From Gaiellasilicea sp963850995 (lineage in GTDB: Bacteria > Actinomycetota > Thermoleophilia > Gaiellales > Gaiellaceae), in NCBI GenBank assembly GCA_963850995.1, contig CAWKNQ010000013.1:248001-312000 (forward strand): a stretch of 64,000 nucleotides of DNA, written 5' to 3'. Shown piece after piece: positions 23,601-31,498 of the stretch. The notes under the pieces are model-generated. The model searched no databases and was not told where the DNA came from. It saw only the letters and a program-made list of their open reading frames with translations. Position numbers and translations under genes: made by a program. Positions within the stretch are counted from its first letter, which is position 1, and the number at the start of each line of letters is the position of its first letter.

Positions 23601-25118
23601 ATGCCGGCTGACGCAATCGAGCGGCTCGAGGCCGCGCTGGGGGAGGCTGCGGGGACCGAGGTCGCGCTCGAGCGTCCCGGCGACGCCGCGCACGGCGACT
23701 ACGCCACCAACGTCGCGATGCGGCTCGCCGGCGCGCGCAAGCTGGCCCCGCGCGCGATCGCCGAGCAGCTCGTCGCCCAGGCGAGCGCGCTGCCGGACGT
23801 GGAGCGCGCCGAGATCGCCGGGCCGGGCTTCGTCAACCTCTGGCTCGCGCCGGCCTGGTACGGCGATGCGCTCGCGGAGATCCTCGCCGCCGGCGACGGC
23901 TACGGCGGCGGGAGCGCGGCGGCGAAGGAGCACGTCCAGGTGGAGATGGTCTCCGCCAACCCGACCGGCCCCGTCACCGTCGCGTCGGCCAGGAACGGCG
24001 CCTACGGCGACAGCGTCGCGCGGCTGCTCACGTTCGCGGGGCACGAGGTCGAGCGCGAGTACTACTACAACGACGCGGGCGCGCAGATGATGCGCTTCCG
24101 CGCCTCGGTCGAAGCCCGTCGGCGCGGGGAGGAGCCGCCCGAGGACGGCTATCACGGCGACTACGTCAAGGAGCTCGCGCAGCTGCCGGACGACCCGGTG
24201 CCGCTGATGCTGGAGCGGATCGAGGCGACGATGGAGCGCTTCCGGATCCACTTCGACTCGTGGGCGCTGCAGAGCGAGCTGGAGAAGCGTCTGCCCGACT
24301 TCCTGCCCCGCCTGGACACCTACGAGCGCGACGGGGCTGTCTGGGCGCGCTCGTCCGCGCACGGCGACGACGACGACCGCGTCCTGATCCGGTCCGAGAC
24401 CGGCACGCCGACGTACCGCGCCGCCGACGTCGTCTACCTGGCGGACAAGCTCGAGCGCGGGCTCGACCGCGCCGTCTACGTGCTCGGCGCCGACCATCAC
24501 GGCACGCGGAACTGGTACGCGGCCGTCGCACGGATGCTCGGCTACGACGCCGGACGAGTCGAGATCCTGCTCTACCAGCTCGTTCACCTGACCCGCGGCG
24601 GGGAGGCGGCGAAGATGTCGAAGCGGCGCGGCGACGTCGTCTTCCTCGACGAGTTCCTCGACGAGGTCGGCGTCGACGCGGCCCGCTGGTACCTCGTCTC
24701 GCGCGGGCCCGACCAGACGATCGAGATCGACGTCGACCTCGCCGCCGAGCGAACGCAGAAGAACCCCGTCTACTACGTCCAGTACGCCCATGCGCGGATC
24801 GCCGGGATCCTCCGCAACGCCGCCGACGCGACCCCGTCGGCGGAGCCGCCGGCGGAGCTCGCGGACGAGGAGCGCGACCTCGTCAAGCGCCTGGCCGAGT
24901 TCCCGGCGATCGTCGCGGAGGCGACGGAGCGCCGCGGCCCTCATGCGATCCCCACCTACGCGATCCGGGTCGCGGACGACTTTCACCGCTTCTACCACCG
25001 GCACAAGGTGCTCGGCTCCGAGGCCGAGCCCTTCCGGCTCGGCCTGGTCACGGCGACGAAGGCCGTGATCGCCCGCTCGCTCGACCTGATCGGGGTCGAG
25101 GCGCCGGAGCGGATGTAG
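23601..25118 (+). CDS. argS: arginyl-tRNA synthetase (altered HIGH motif)
   Basis: The protein has 505 residues. It charges tRNA-Arg with arginine. An N-terminal Add1 domain, a class I catalytic core and a C-terminal DALR anticodon-binding domain (PVYYVQYAHARIAGIL) are present, and the second signature AKMSKRRGDV is intact. The first signature is unusual: in NPTGPVTVASARNGAYG (120-136) the canonical H-V/I-G-H is replaced by T-V-A-S at 126-129, while the flanking residues are conserved. This may be a lineage variant. If His are truly absent, ATP transition-state stabilisation must rely on other residues. No other argS lies in this window. Confidence 0.95.
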   Translation: MPADAIERLEAALGEAAGTEVALERPGDAAHGDYATNVAMRLAGARKLAPRAIAEQLVAQASALPDVERAEIAGPGFVNLWLAPAWYGDALAEILAAGDGYGGGSAAAKEHVQVEMVSANPTGPVTVASARNGAYGDSVARLLTFAGHEVEREYYYNDAGAQMMRFRASVEARRRGEEPPEDGYHGDYVKELAQLPDDPVPLMLERIEATMERFRIHFDSWALQSELEKRLPDFLPRLDTYERDGAVWARSSAHGDDDDRVLIRSETGTPTYRAADVVYLADKLERGLDRAVYVLGADHHGTRNWYAAVARMLGYDAGRVEILLYQLVHLTRGGEAAKMSKRRGDVVFLDEFLDEVGVDAARWYLVSRGPDQTIEIDVDLAAERTQKNPVYYVQYAHARIAGILRNAADATPSAEPPAELADEERDLVKRLAEFPAIVAEATERRGPHAIPTYAIRVADDFHRFYHRHKVLGSEAEPFRLGLVTATKAVIARSLDLIGVEAPERM

Positions 25119-25142
25119 CGGCGCGGATAGGATCCGGGCCGC

Positions 25143-26141
25143 ATGGCGGCCACTGCTCCCGACCGGAACCTCGCCCTCGAGATCGTGCGCGTGACGGAGT
25201 CTGCGGCGATGGCGGCCGCCGGCTGGATCGGCCGCGGCCAGAAGGAGCTCGCCGACCAGGCCGCCGTCGACGCGATGCGGCTGATGCTCGGCACCGTCGA
25301 GATGGACGGGGTCGTCGTGATCGGGGAGGGGGAGAAGGACGAGGCGCCGATGCTCTTCAACGGCGAGTCCGTCGGCTCCGGCCACGGCCCCGAGGTCGAC
25401 GTCGCCGTCGACCCGCTCGAGGGAACCAGGCTGACTGCGCTCGGCCAGCCGAACGCGATCGCCGTGATCGCCGTCGCAGAGCGCGGGACGATGTTCTTCC
25501 CCGGGGCCGCCGTCTACATGGACAAGATCGCCGTCGGGGCGGAGGCCGCCGAGGCGATCTCGATCGACGCGTCTCCGACCGAGAACGTCCAGGCCGTGGC
25601 GGACGCGAAGGGGATGGAGGTCGCGGACGTGACGGTGGTCGTGCTCGAGCGCGACCGGCACGAGAACCTGATCGCCGAGCTGCGCGAGGCGGGCGCGCGC
25701 GTAAACCTGATCCGGGACGGCGACGTCGCGCCGTCGATCGCCGCCGCCCAGCCGTTCCTGGGCGTCGACATGCTGATGGGGATCGGCGGCACCCCCGAGG
25801 GCGTCATCTCCGCCGCCGCGATCAAGTGCCTCGGCGGCGCCCTTCAGGGCCGCCTCTGGCCGCGCGACGAGGGCGAGCGGCAACAGCTCGTCGACGCGGG
25901 CTACGACGTCGACCGCGTGCTCACGCACGACGACCTCGTCGCGGGCGAGGACGTCTTCGTCGCCGCGACCGGAGTGACGAGCGGCGCGCTCCTGCGCGGC
26001 GTGCGCACATCGGCCGTCGGCGTCGAGACGGAGTCGATCGTGATGCGCTCCCGCTCGGGCACCGTGCGCCGCATCCAGGCCCATCACCCACTTGCGAAGC
26101 TACCCACCTTGCTGAAAGGAGGCCGCAATGGCCGGCACTGA
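25143..26141 (+). CDS. glpX: class II fructose-1,6-bisphosphatase
   Basis: The protein has 332 residues. It is the gluconeogenic phosphatase of most actinobacteria. The metal/phosphate motifs VVVIGEGEKDEAPML, VDVAVDPLEGT, the AERGTMFFPGAAVYMDKIAVG segment and GIGGTPEGVISAAAIKCLGG are all intact. ATG at 25143 is 24 bases after argS. The 3' end contains the Shine-Dalgarno and start of the aldolase gene (14-base overlap), so the two gluconeogenic enzymes are co-translated. Confidence 0.96.
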   Translation: MAATAPDRNLALEIVRVTESAAMAAAGWIGRGQKELADQAAVDAMRLMLGTVEMDGVVVIGEGEKDEAPMLFNGESVGSGHGPEVDVAVDPLEGTRLTALGQPNAIAVIAVAERGTMFFPGAAVYMDKIAVGAEAAEAISIDASPTENVQAVADAKGMEVADVTVVVLERDRHENLIAELREAGARVNLIRDGDVAPSIAAAQPFLGVDMLMGIGGTPEGVISAAAIKCLGGALQGRLWPRDEGERQQLVDAGYDVDRVLTHDDLVAGEDVFVAATGVTSGALLRGVRTSAVGVETESIVMRSRSGTVRRIQAHHPLAKLPTLLKGGRNGRH

Positions 26142-27168
26142 AACCAACATGGCGCTGTACGAGACCGCGCGTGCGCTCGTCGCCGACGACAAGGGCATCC
26201 TCGCCGCCGACGAGAGCTCGGGGACGATCGAGAAGCGCTTCGACTCGATCTCGCTCGAGTCGACCGAGGAGAACAGGCGCGCCTATCGCGACATGCTCTT
26301 CACGACGCCCGACCTGGAGCAGTTCGTCAGCGGCGTGATCCTCTACGACGAGACGATCCGCCAGTCGTCCGCGGACGGGACGCCGTTCGCGAAGCTGCTC
26401 GCGGACAGGGGGATCATCCCGGGGATAAAGGTCGACACCGGCGCCAAGGACCTCGCCGGCGCCCCCGGAGAGAAGGTGACGGAGGGTCTCGACGGCCTGC
26501 GCGAGCGGCTGGAGGAGTACCGCGGGCTCGGGGCCCGCTTCGCCAAGTGGCGCGCCGTGATCACGATCGGAGAGGGGATCCCGACCGCCTACTGCATCGA
26601 GGCGAACGCGCACGCGCTGGCCCGGTACGCCGCGCTCTGTCAGGAGCAGGGGCTCGTCCCGATCGTCGAGCCCGAGGTGCTGATGGACGCGGACAACGAC
26701 ATCGAGACGTGCTACCGCGCCACGAAGCGGACGCTGCACAAGACCTTCGACGAGCTCTACCACCAGCGCGTCGACCTGGAGGGGACGCTGCTGAAGCCGA
26801 ACATGGTCATCTCGGGCAAGGGCTCGCCCACGCAGGCGAGCGCGGACGAGGTGGCCGAGTGGACGCTCAGGTGCTTCCACGAGACGGTGCCCGCGGCCGT
26901 CCCCGGGATCGTCTTCCTCTCCGGCGGCCAGTCGGACCAGCAGGCGAGCGAGAACCTGAACGCGATCAACTCCCACGGCGCGCAGCCCTGGGCGCTCTCG
27001 TTCTCGTACGGCAGGGCGCTGCAGGCGCCGGCGCTGAAGGCGTGGGGCGGCGACGCCGCAAACGTCGAGGCGGGCCAGTCCTTCCTCGCGCTGCGCGCGC
27101 GCTGCAACAGCGCGGCGGTGGCGGGCCGCTACTCGGCCGAGATGGAGGAGCTGGCGCGGTCGACCTGA
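26128..27168 (+). CDS. fda: class I fructose-bisphosphate aldolase
   Basis: The protein has 346 residues. KGILAADESSGTIEKRF, LYDETIRQ, VEPEVLMD and the Schiff-base Lys in LLKPNMVI identify the metal-independent class I aldolase; the C-terminal LSFSYGRALQAPALKAW is also conserved. Many actinobacteria rely on class II enzymes, so a class I aldolase coupled to glpX is worth noting. A strong AAAGGAGG precedes ATG 26128 inside glpX. The pair can run F1,6BP cleavage or synthesis with the phosphatase. Confidence 0.96.
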   Translation: MAGTETNMALYETARALVADDKGILAADESSGTIEKRFDSISLESTEENRRAYRDMLFTTPDLEQFVSGVILYDETIRQSSADGTPFAKLLADRGIIPGIKVDTGAKDLAGAPGEKVTEGLDGLRERLEEYRGLGARFAKWRAVITIGEGIPTAYCIEANAHALARYAALCQEQGLVPIVEPEVLMDADNDIETCYRATKRTLHKTFDELYHQRVDLEGTLLKPNMVISGKGSPTQASADEVAEWTLRCFHETVPAAVPGIVFLSGGQSDQQASENLNAINSHGAQPWALSFSYGRALQAPALKAWGGDAANVEAGQSFLALRARCNSAAVAGRYSAEMEELARST

Positions 27169-27438
27169 TCAGTCGCTGATTCGTTCCTCCAGCCGGACGG
27201 TGACCGTTTCACCGGCTTCCTTCCCGATCGCCTTGCGGAGGTCGGCCTTCACGGGCAGCTTGTGCGTCCCGTCGCCCATCGCCATGAAGGAGCTGCGGAA
27301 CGGCCGGCCGTCGATCGTGCCGCGCACCTTGACGAGGCCGCGGGTACCGAAGAACTCCACCGAGGCGGGCCAGACGACGTAGGTCCAGCCGCCCTTGCTC
27401 GGGCTCTTCTGCAGCGTGGCGGTGAACTGCTCATCCAT
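27169..27438 (-). CDS. DUF1905 domain protein
   Basis: The protein has 89 residues and is a single beta-barrel-like domain. WTYVVWPASVEFFGTRGLVK, GRPFRSSFMAMGDG and the C-terminal KADLRKAIGKEAGETVTV are typical of DUF1905. The ATG at 27438 follows an AAGGAG at good spacing; the upstream in-frame start at 27462 is less likely. It is convergent with the aldolase gene. Function unknown; relatives often occur fused to bacteriocin-protection YdeI domains. Confidence 0.85.
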   Translation of the reverse strand: MDEQFTATLQKSPSKGGWTYVVWPASVEFFGTRGLVKVRGTIDGRPFRSSFMAMGDGTHKLPVKADLRKAIGKEAGETVTVRLEERISD

Positions 27439-27551
27439 CGGGAGCTCCTTTGCGCGTTGCACTGTGACGTAGACCGCAGTACGGCGCAGAACTCATCGCA
27501 GTGCGGCTTGGTGGACACGTCTCCGTGCGAGGCTCTAGGCTCGGATGCCTG

Positions 27552-29226
27552 ATGGCGGGTCCCGGTGTTCGCCGCTGGTCCTCCGGATCGCTCGCGGCAC
27601 TGCGGGCGGCGCTCGCGCAGCCGCAGCTGCGGCGCGTGCAGCTCGCCTGGGCAGGATCGACGTCCGGCGAGTTCATCGCGCTCGATCGCGCTCGGCTTGT
27701 TTGCCTACGAGGCCGGCGGTGCGACGGCGGTCGGTGTCGTGGCCTTGGTTCAGATGGTGCCCGCGATGCTCTTCGCGCCGGTTGCCGCCGTGCTCGGCGA
27801 CCGCTTCCGGCGGGAGCTCGTCGTAATCGCAAGCGACGTCGTGCGCGCGGCGACCATGGCGCTGGCGGCGCTCGCGGCGGCTGCCGACGCGCCTGTTGCG
27901 GTCGTCTACGTGCTGGCGGCGTTGCTGGCGCTCGCGTCGCAGACCATCTACCCGGCTCAAACGGCGCTCGTTCCGCTGCTGGCGCGCTCGGCCGACGAAG
28001 TGACCGCCGCGTGTGCCGCCGCGAGCCTGATCAGAAACGCGTCCGGCCTCCTCGCGCCCGCGCTCGCGGGAGTGGTGCTGCTGGTCGCGGGCGTGCCCGT
28101 CCTCTTCGCGCTCGCGGCGGTGGCGTTCGCGCTCGGGGCGCTGACACTGCTGGGAGTCGGACGCACCGACGCGGTGCGGAGCGCGCCGCCGATGGCGGGA
28201 GCGCTGCACGAGCTCGCGAGCGGCTTTCGGATGGCTGCGCGCGAGCGCGGGGTCGGGCTCGTGCTCGGACTGTTCGCCGCGCACGGCATCGCGCGCGGCT
28301 CGGTCGGCGTGCTGCTCGTCGTCGTTCCGCTCGAGCTGCTCGAGACGGGCGAGGCCGGCGTCGGTTTCCTCAACGCGGCGGTGGGGGTCGGCGGCCTCGC
28401 GGGCGCGGTCGCCACGGCGGGGCTCGTCGGCCGCAGGACGCTCGCCGGCCCCATGGCGGGCGGTTTGGCGGCGACCGGCGCAACGCTCGTGCTCGCCGGT
28501 GCGCTGCCTGCGGACACGCTCGTCGTCGTGTGCATCGGAGCTGTCGGCGCGGGGTTCGCGGTCGTCTCGGTCGTCGGCTCGACCCTGCTCGTCCGCTCGG
28601 CGCGCGACGACGTGCTCGCACGGGTCTTCGGCGTCCTCGCTGCGGTCCGTTCTGGCTCGATGGCAGTCGGAGCCGTGCTCGCGCCGGTGCTGGTCGCCGC
28701 GGGTGGTGCACGGCTCGCGCTCGCGGCGACGGGCGCAGTCCTCGTGGTCGTGGCCGCGGCGGCACGGCGCGGTGTTCGCGCGCTCGACGCACGCTCGGAG
28801 GTGCCCGAGCACGAGTTGCGGCTGCTGCAGGCTTCGCCCGTCTTCGCGCCGATTCTCCCCCTCGCTCTGGAACGGGTCGCAGCCCGCCTCGAGCCGATGA
28901 CCGTCGCGGCGGGGGAGGAAGTCGTCCGCGAGGGAGACGCGGGTGACTGCGCCTACCTGATCGACGACGGCGACTTCGCGGTCGAGACCCACGGCCGCCG
29001 GCTGAGGCACCTCGGCCCGTCCGACCTCTTCGGCGAGATCGCGCTGCTCCGGGATGCGCCGCGGAACGCGACCGTCCGCGCCCTCGAGGAGTCGCATGTC
29101 TACCGGCTCGAGCGGAGCGAGTTCCTGGCGGCAGTGACGGGTCACCCGCTGAGCTCACGGCAGGCCGACGAGCTCGTCGCAACGCGGCTCGAGCAGCTCC
29201 GGAAGGAGGCGATGGATGACGCCTAG
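27552..29226 (+). CDS. MFS transporter fused to a cyclic-nucleotide-binding domain (10-bp duplication breaks the frame)
   Basis: Residues from about 50 onward form a 12-helix major facilitator (LFAYEAGGATAVGVVALVQM, LGDRFRRELVVIASDVVRA, IYPAQTALVPLLA), followed by a Crp-type cNMP-binding domain at the C terminus (GEEVVREGDAGDCAYLIDDG, FGEIALLRDAPRNATVRA). The first 42 codons lie in another frame starting at ATG 27552. The break is a perfect 10-bp tandem duplication ATCGCGCTCG at 27675-27694; deleting one copy gives GEFIALGLFAYEAGG, in register with the paralogue on the minus strand (31495-33198). The transported substrate and nucleotide ligand are unknown. The duplication could be a real inactivating or switchable mutation, or an error. 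Confidence 0.85.
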
Positions 29227-29304
29227 GATCTACCGATGAGTTTCTTGCGCTCCTCGGGTCTGACTGACCGAGTACTCGACGTACGTCATACGCGGAGGTA
29301 ATCG

Positions 29305-30387
29305 ATGTCGAAGACGGTTCTGCTGGTCGGCACCCGCAAGGGCTGCTTCCTGCTCGAGAGCGACGAGGGTCGCCGCGACTGGCAGCTGCGCGGGCCCTTG
29401 TGCGAGAGCTGGCCGATCTACCACGCCATCCACGACGCCGGCAGCGGCACGATCTACGCCGCGGCGGGCAGCGAGTGGCACGGGTCGAGCGTCTGGCGCA
29501 GCCACGACCTCGGCGAGACCTGGGAGCAGTCGAGCGAGGGGCTCGGCTTCGGCGACGCCGAGGGCGCGCTCAAGCTCTCGAAGGTGTCCGGCCTGACTGC
29601 GCACAACGGGCGCCTCTTCGCAGGCGTGGAGAATCCCGGCGTTTTCGAGAGCCGCGACGGCGGCGAGACTTGGTCACTTCTCACGACGCTCGAGGGGCAG
29701 CCGGGCAGCGACAAGTGGAACGACGCCGACAACCAGCCGCCCGGCCATCTCGGCGTTCCGGCGATCCTCCCGCACCCCGACGACGCCTCCCGGTACTGGG
29801 CTGTCGTCCAGGGCGTCGGCATCTTCGAGACGACGGACGACGCCGCCTCGTGGACCCCGCGCAACCGTGGGCTGCGCGCCGACTGGCCGCTCGAGAACGA
29901 GGAGGTCGGGTACTGCGTGCACAAGCTCGTCATGTCGCCCGTCGACAGCGAGCGCCTGTACCAGCAGAACCACGTCGGCATGCACAGAAGCGACGACGCC
30001 GGTCTGACATGGACTGAGATCACGGACGGTCTGCCGACCGAGTTCGGCTTCGCGGCGGGCGCGCACCCGCACGACCGGGACACGTTCTACGTGATCCCGC
30101 TCGACCCCGGCCACGCGCGCTGCATGCCCGAGGGCCGCGCCGCCGTCTGGCGCACCCGCGACGCGGGCGCCAGCTGGGAGCGGCTCGCGCAGGGCCTTCC
30201 GCAGGAGGACGCGCACGTGGGCGTGCTGCGCGAGGGGATGGCAATCGATACGCACGAGCGCCCGGGCGTCTACTTCGGCACCAGCACCGGGCAGCTCTTC
30301 GCGAGCGCGGACGAAGGTGAGAGCTGGACCGAGATCGCGAGCTACCTGCCCGGGATCACCTCCGTCGAGGTCGCGGTCCTAGCGTAG
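29305..30387 (+). CDS. BNR/sortilin-like beta-propeller protein (exo-alpha-sialidase-like)
   Basis: The protein has 360 residues and no signal peptide. Repeated Asp-box/BNR signatures (WRSHDLGETWEQS, SRDGGETWSL, RSDDAGLTWTE, RTRDAGASWERL, SADEGESWTEI) build a six- or seven-bladed propeller. The lack of export signal argues against a classical secreted sialidase despite the common annotation. GGAGG six bases before ATG 29305 is a strong ribosome site. A MoaD-like gene follows after two bases, a pairing that suggests a joint role. Confidence 0.85.
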   Translation: MSKTVLLVGTRKGCFLLESDEGRRDWQLRGPLCESWPIYHAIHDAGSGTIYAAAGSEWHGSSVWRSHDLGETWEQSSEGLGFGDAEGALKLSKVSGLTAHNGRLFAGVENPGVFESRDGGETWSLLTTLEGQPGSDKWNDADNQPPGHLGVPAILPHPDDASRYWAVVQGVGIFETTDDAASWTPRNRGLRADWPLENEEVGYCVHKLVMSPVDSERLYQQNHVGMHRSDDAGLTWTEITDGLPTEFGFAAGAHPHDRDTFYVIPLDPGHARCMPEGRAAVWRTRDAGASWERLAQGLPQEDAHVGVLREGMAIDTHERPGVYFGTSTGQLFASADEGESWTEIASYLPGITSVEVAVLA

Positions 30388-30389
30388 GC

Positions 30390-30653
30390 ATGGCCGAGCT
30401 GCACCTACCCTCGACGCTGCCGCCGCTCTTCGCCGGCTTGCCGCGCACGCTCGACCTCGACGCGGCGACGGTCGACGATGCCCTCGACCAGCTGGACGAG
30501 CGCTGGCCGGGACTGCGCGACCGTCTCTGCGAGCCCGGCCCGGCGTTGCGCACGCACATCCACGTCTACGTCGACCGCGAGCGCGCACAGCTCGACACCG
30601 CGCTCGAGGCGCGCTCGCGCGTCGACGTGATCACCGCGATCAGCGGCGGCTGA
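30390..30653 (+). CDS. MoaD/ThiS-family sulfur-carrier-like protein
   Basis: The protein has 87 residues and ends in Gly-Gly (ITAISGG), as needed for adenylation and thiocarboxylation of a ubiquitin-fold sulfur carrier. Strand-helix pattern: LPPLFAGLPRTLDLDAATVDDAL, then IHVYVDRERAQL. It starts two bases after the propeller gene, so it is in the same operon. No moaE or moeB is in the window; whether it serves molybdopterin synthesis or another thiolation path is not known. Confidence 0.85.
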   Translation: MAELHLPSTLPPLFAGLPRTLDLDAATVDDALDQLDERWPGLRDRLCEPGPALRTHIHVYVDRERAQLDTALEARSRVDVITAISGG

Positions 30654-30674
30654 CCACTCCGTCCGCCGTTCACT

Positions 30675-31235
30675 TCACGCGACGCCGCCGACGACACCGA
30701 ACATGCGAGGCGACTGGAGCAGGATCTCCCCGCGCTCGGTGATGTCGAGGGCAGTGCTGTCGGTCGTGCTGCGCGGGTGGTCGAGGATCGTGTCGCGACC
30801 GCGATCGCGGAGGAAGCCATGGATGGCACCGTCCGCGTCCTTGAACTCGCCGAGTACGCGGCCGCGGTTGTCGATCTTCACGGCCGAGGTAGCGCGCGAG
30901 CCGGGGACGTCGAGTCGGATGTAGTCGCGCTCGTCGTGCCCACGACGTAGCCGATGGATCGACCTCCGCCGCGATAGCGACCATCGGCATTCGGCACGGC
31001 ATCGTCGTCGAGGTACGCGCCCACGACCTGGCCGAACGCGTACGTCTGCGTCGCCGCGTCGGGATGCTCGTTGTCCATCAGCGCCACCGGGTCGGGCACG
31101 AGCGTGGCGATACGTGCCGTCGGTTCGGGCACGCCCGTCCGCGGAGGCTCGCCGTCAGGCCAGCTCAGCGAGCACGGCTGCGGCGATGACCGCAGGCGCG
31201 CGGCGCGCGACGTGTCTCTTGCCGAGTGCATTCAT
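30675..31235 (-). pseudogene. HAF-repeat-type secreted protein, broken by two frame shifts
   Basis: A signal-like start at ATG 31235 (MNALGKRHVARRAPAVIAAAVLAELA, with a GGGG ribosome site) reaches a stop after 26 codons. Removing one C nearby continues in the next frame with TLVPDPVALMD, TYAFGQVVGAYLDD and GRSIGYVVGT. A second shift near 30905 leads to the last frame with KIDNRGRVLGEF, GAIHGFLRDRG and LDITERGEILL to the TAA/TGA end at 30675. The repeated G-x-x-x-G-x-F/Y strands resemble HAF extracellular repeats. Two breaks in such a short gene suggest either real decay or error. Confidence 0.5.
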
Positions 31236-31342
31236 GCTGATCCCCTTCCTCGTCGGTTGCATGAGCACGTCTCGACTCGGTTCGCAGGCACCCACGGCCC
31301 GGTTCGAGCCGGAGAGCACAAGTGGTCAGCCGGCGGCGGCGG

Positions 31343-31498
31343 TCAGCCCGGCACGCGAGGACGCCGGAGGCCGCGGAAGGGCCGGACGACGCGTGTTCCG
31401 TCCGCGCGCTCGACCAGGACGTTCCGCGGCCCGGCCCCGCCCCAGCGCACCACGACCCGCACCGGCCGTCCGCGCTCCAGGTAGGTCCGGCCGATCAC
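31343..31498 (-). CDS. 51-residue basic small protein, overlapping the upstream MFS gene
   Basis: GTG at 31498 overlaps the stop of the MFS-cNMP gene by four bases (GTGA). The product opens VIGRTYLERGRPVRVVVRWG and ends VVRPFRGLRRPRVPG, with NVLVERADGT between; it is strongly basic and looks like a single small beta barrel. Coding bias and the tight coupling support it as a real gene that length filters would miss. From memory, similar short proteins recur in related actinobacteria, but that was not checked. The role is unknown; nucleic-acid binding is a guess from charge. Confidence 0.6.
   Translation of the reverse strand: MIGRTYLERGRPVRVVVRWGGAGPRNVLVERADGTRVVRPFRGLRRPRVPG

Noticed and set aside
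23576..23611. 11-codon frame overlapping the argS start as a leader peptide
   Set aside because: It contains no Arg codons and no attenuator hairpin follows, so control by arginine is not supported.
23559..26087. Long minus-strand frame over argS and glpX
   Set aside because: Only its last 102 codons (23250-23558) are a real gene (DUF3467); the rest is antisense to two conserved genes.
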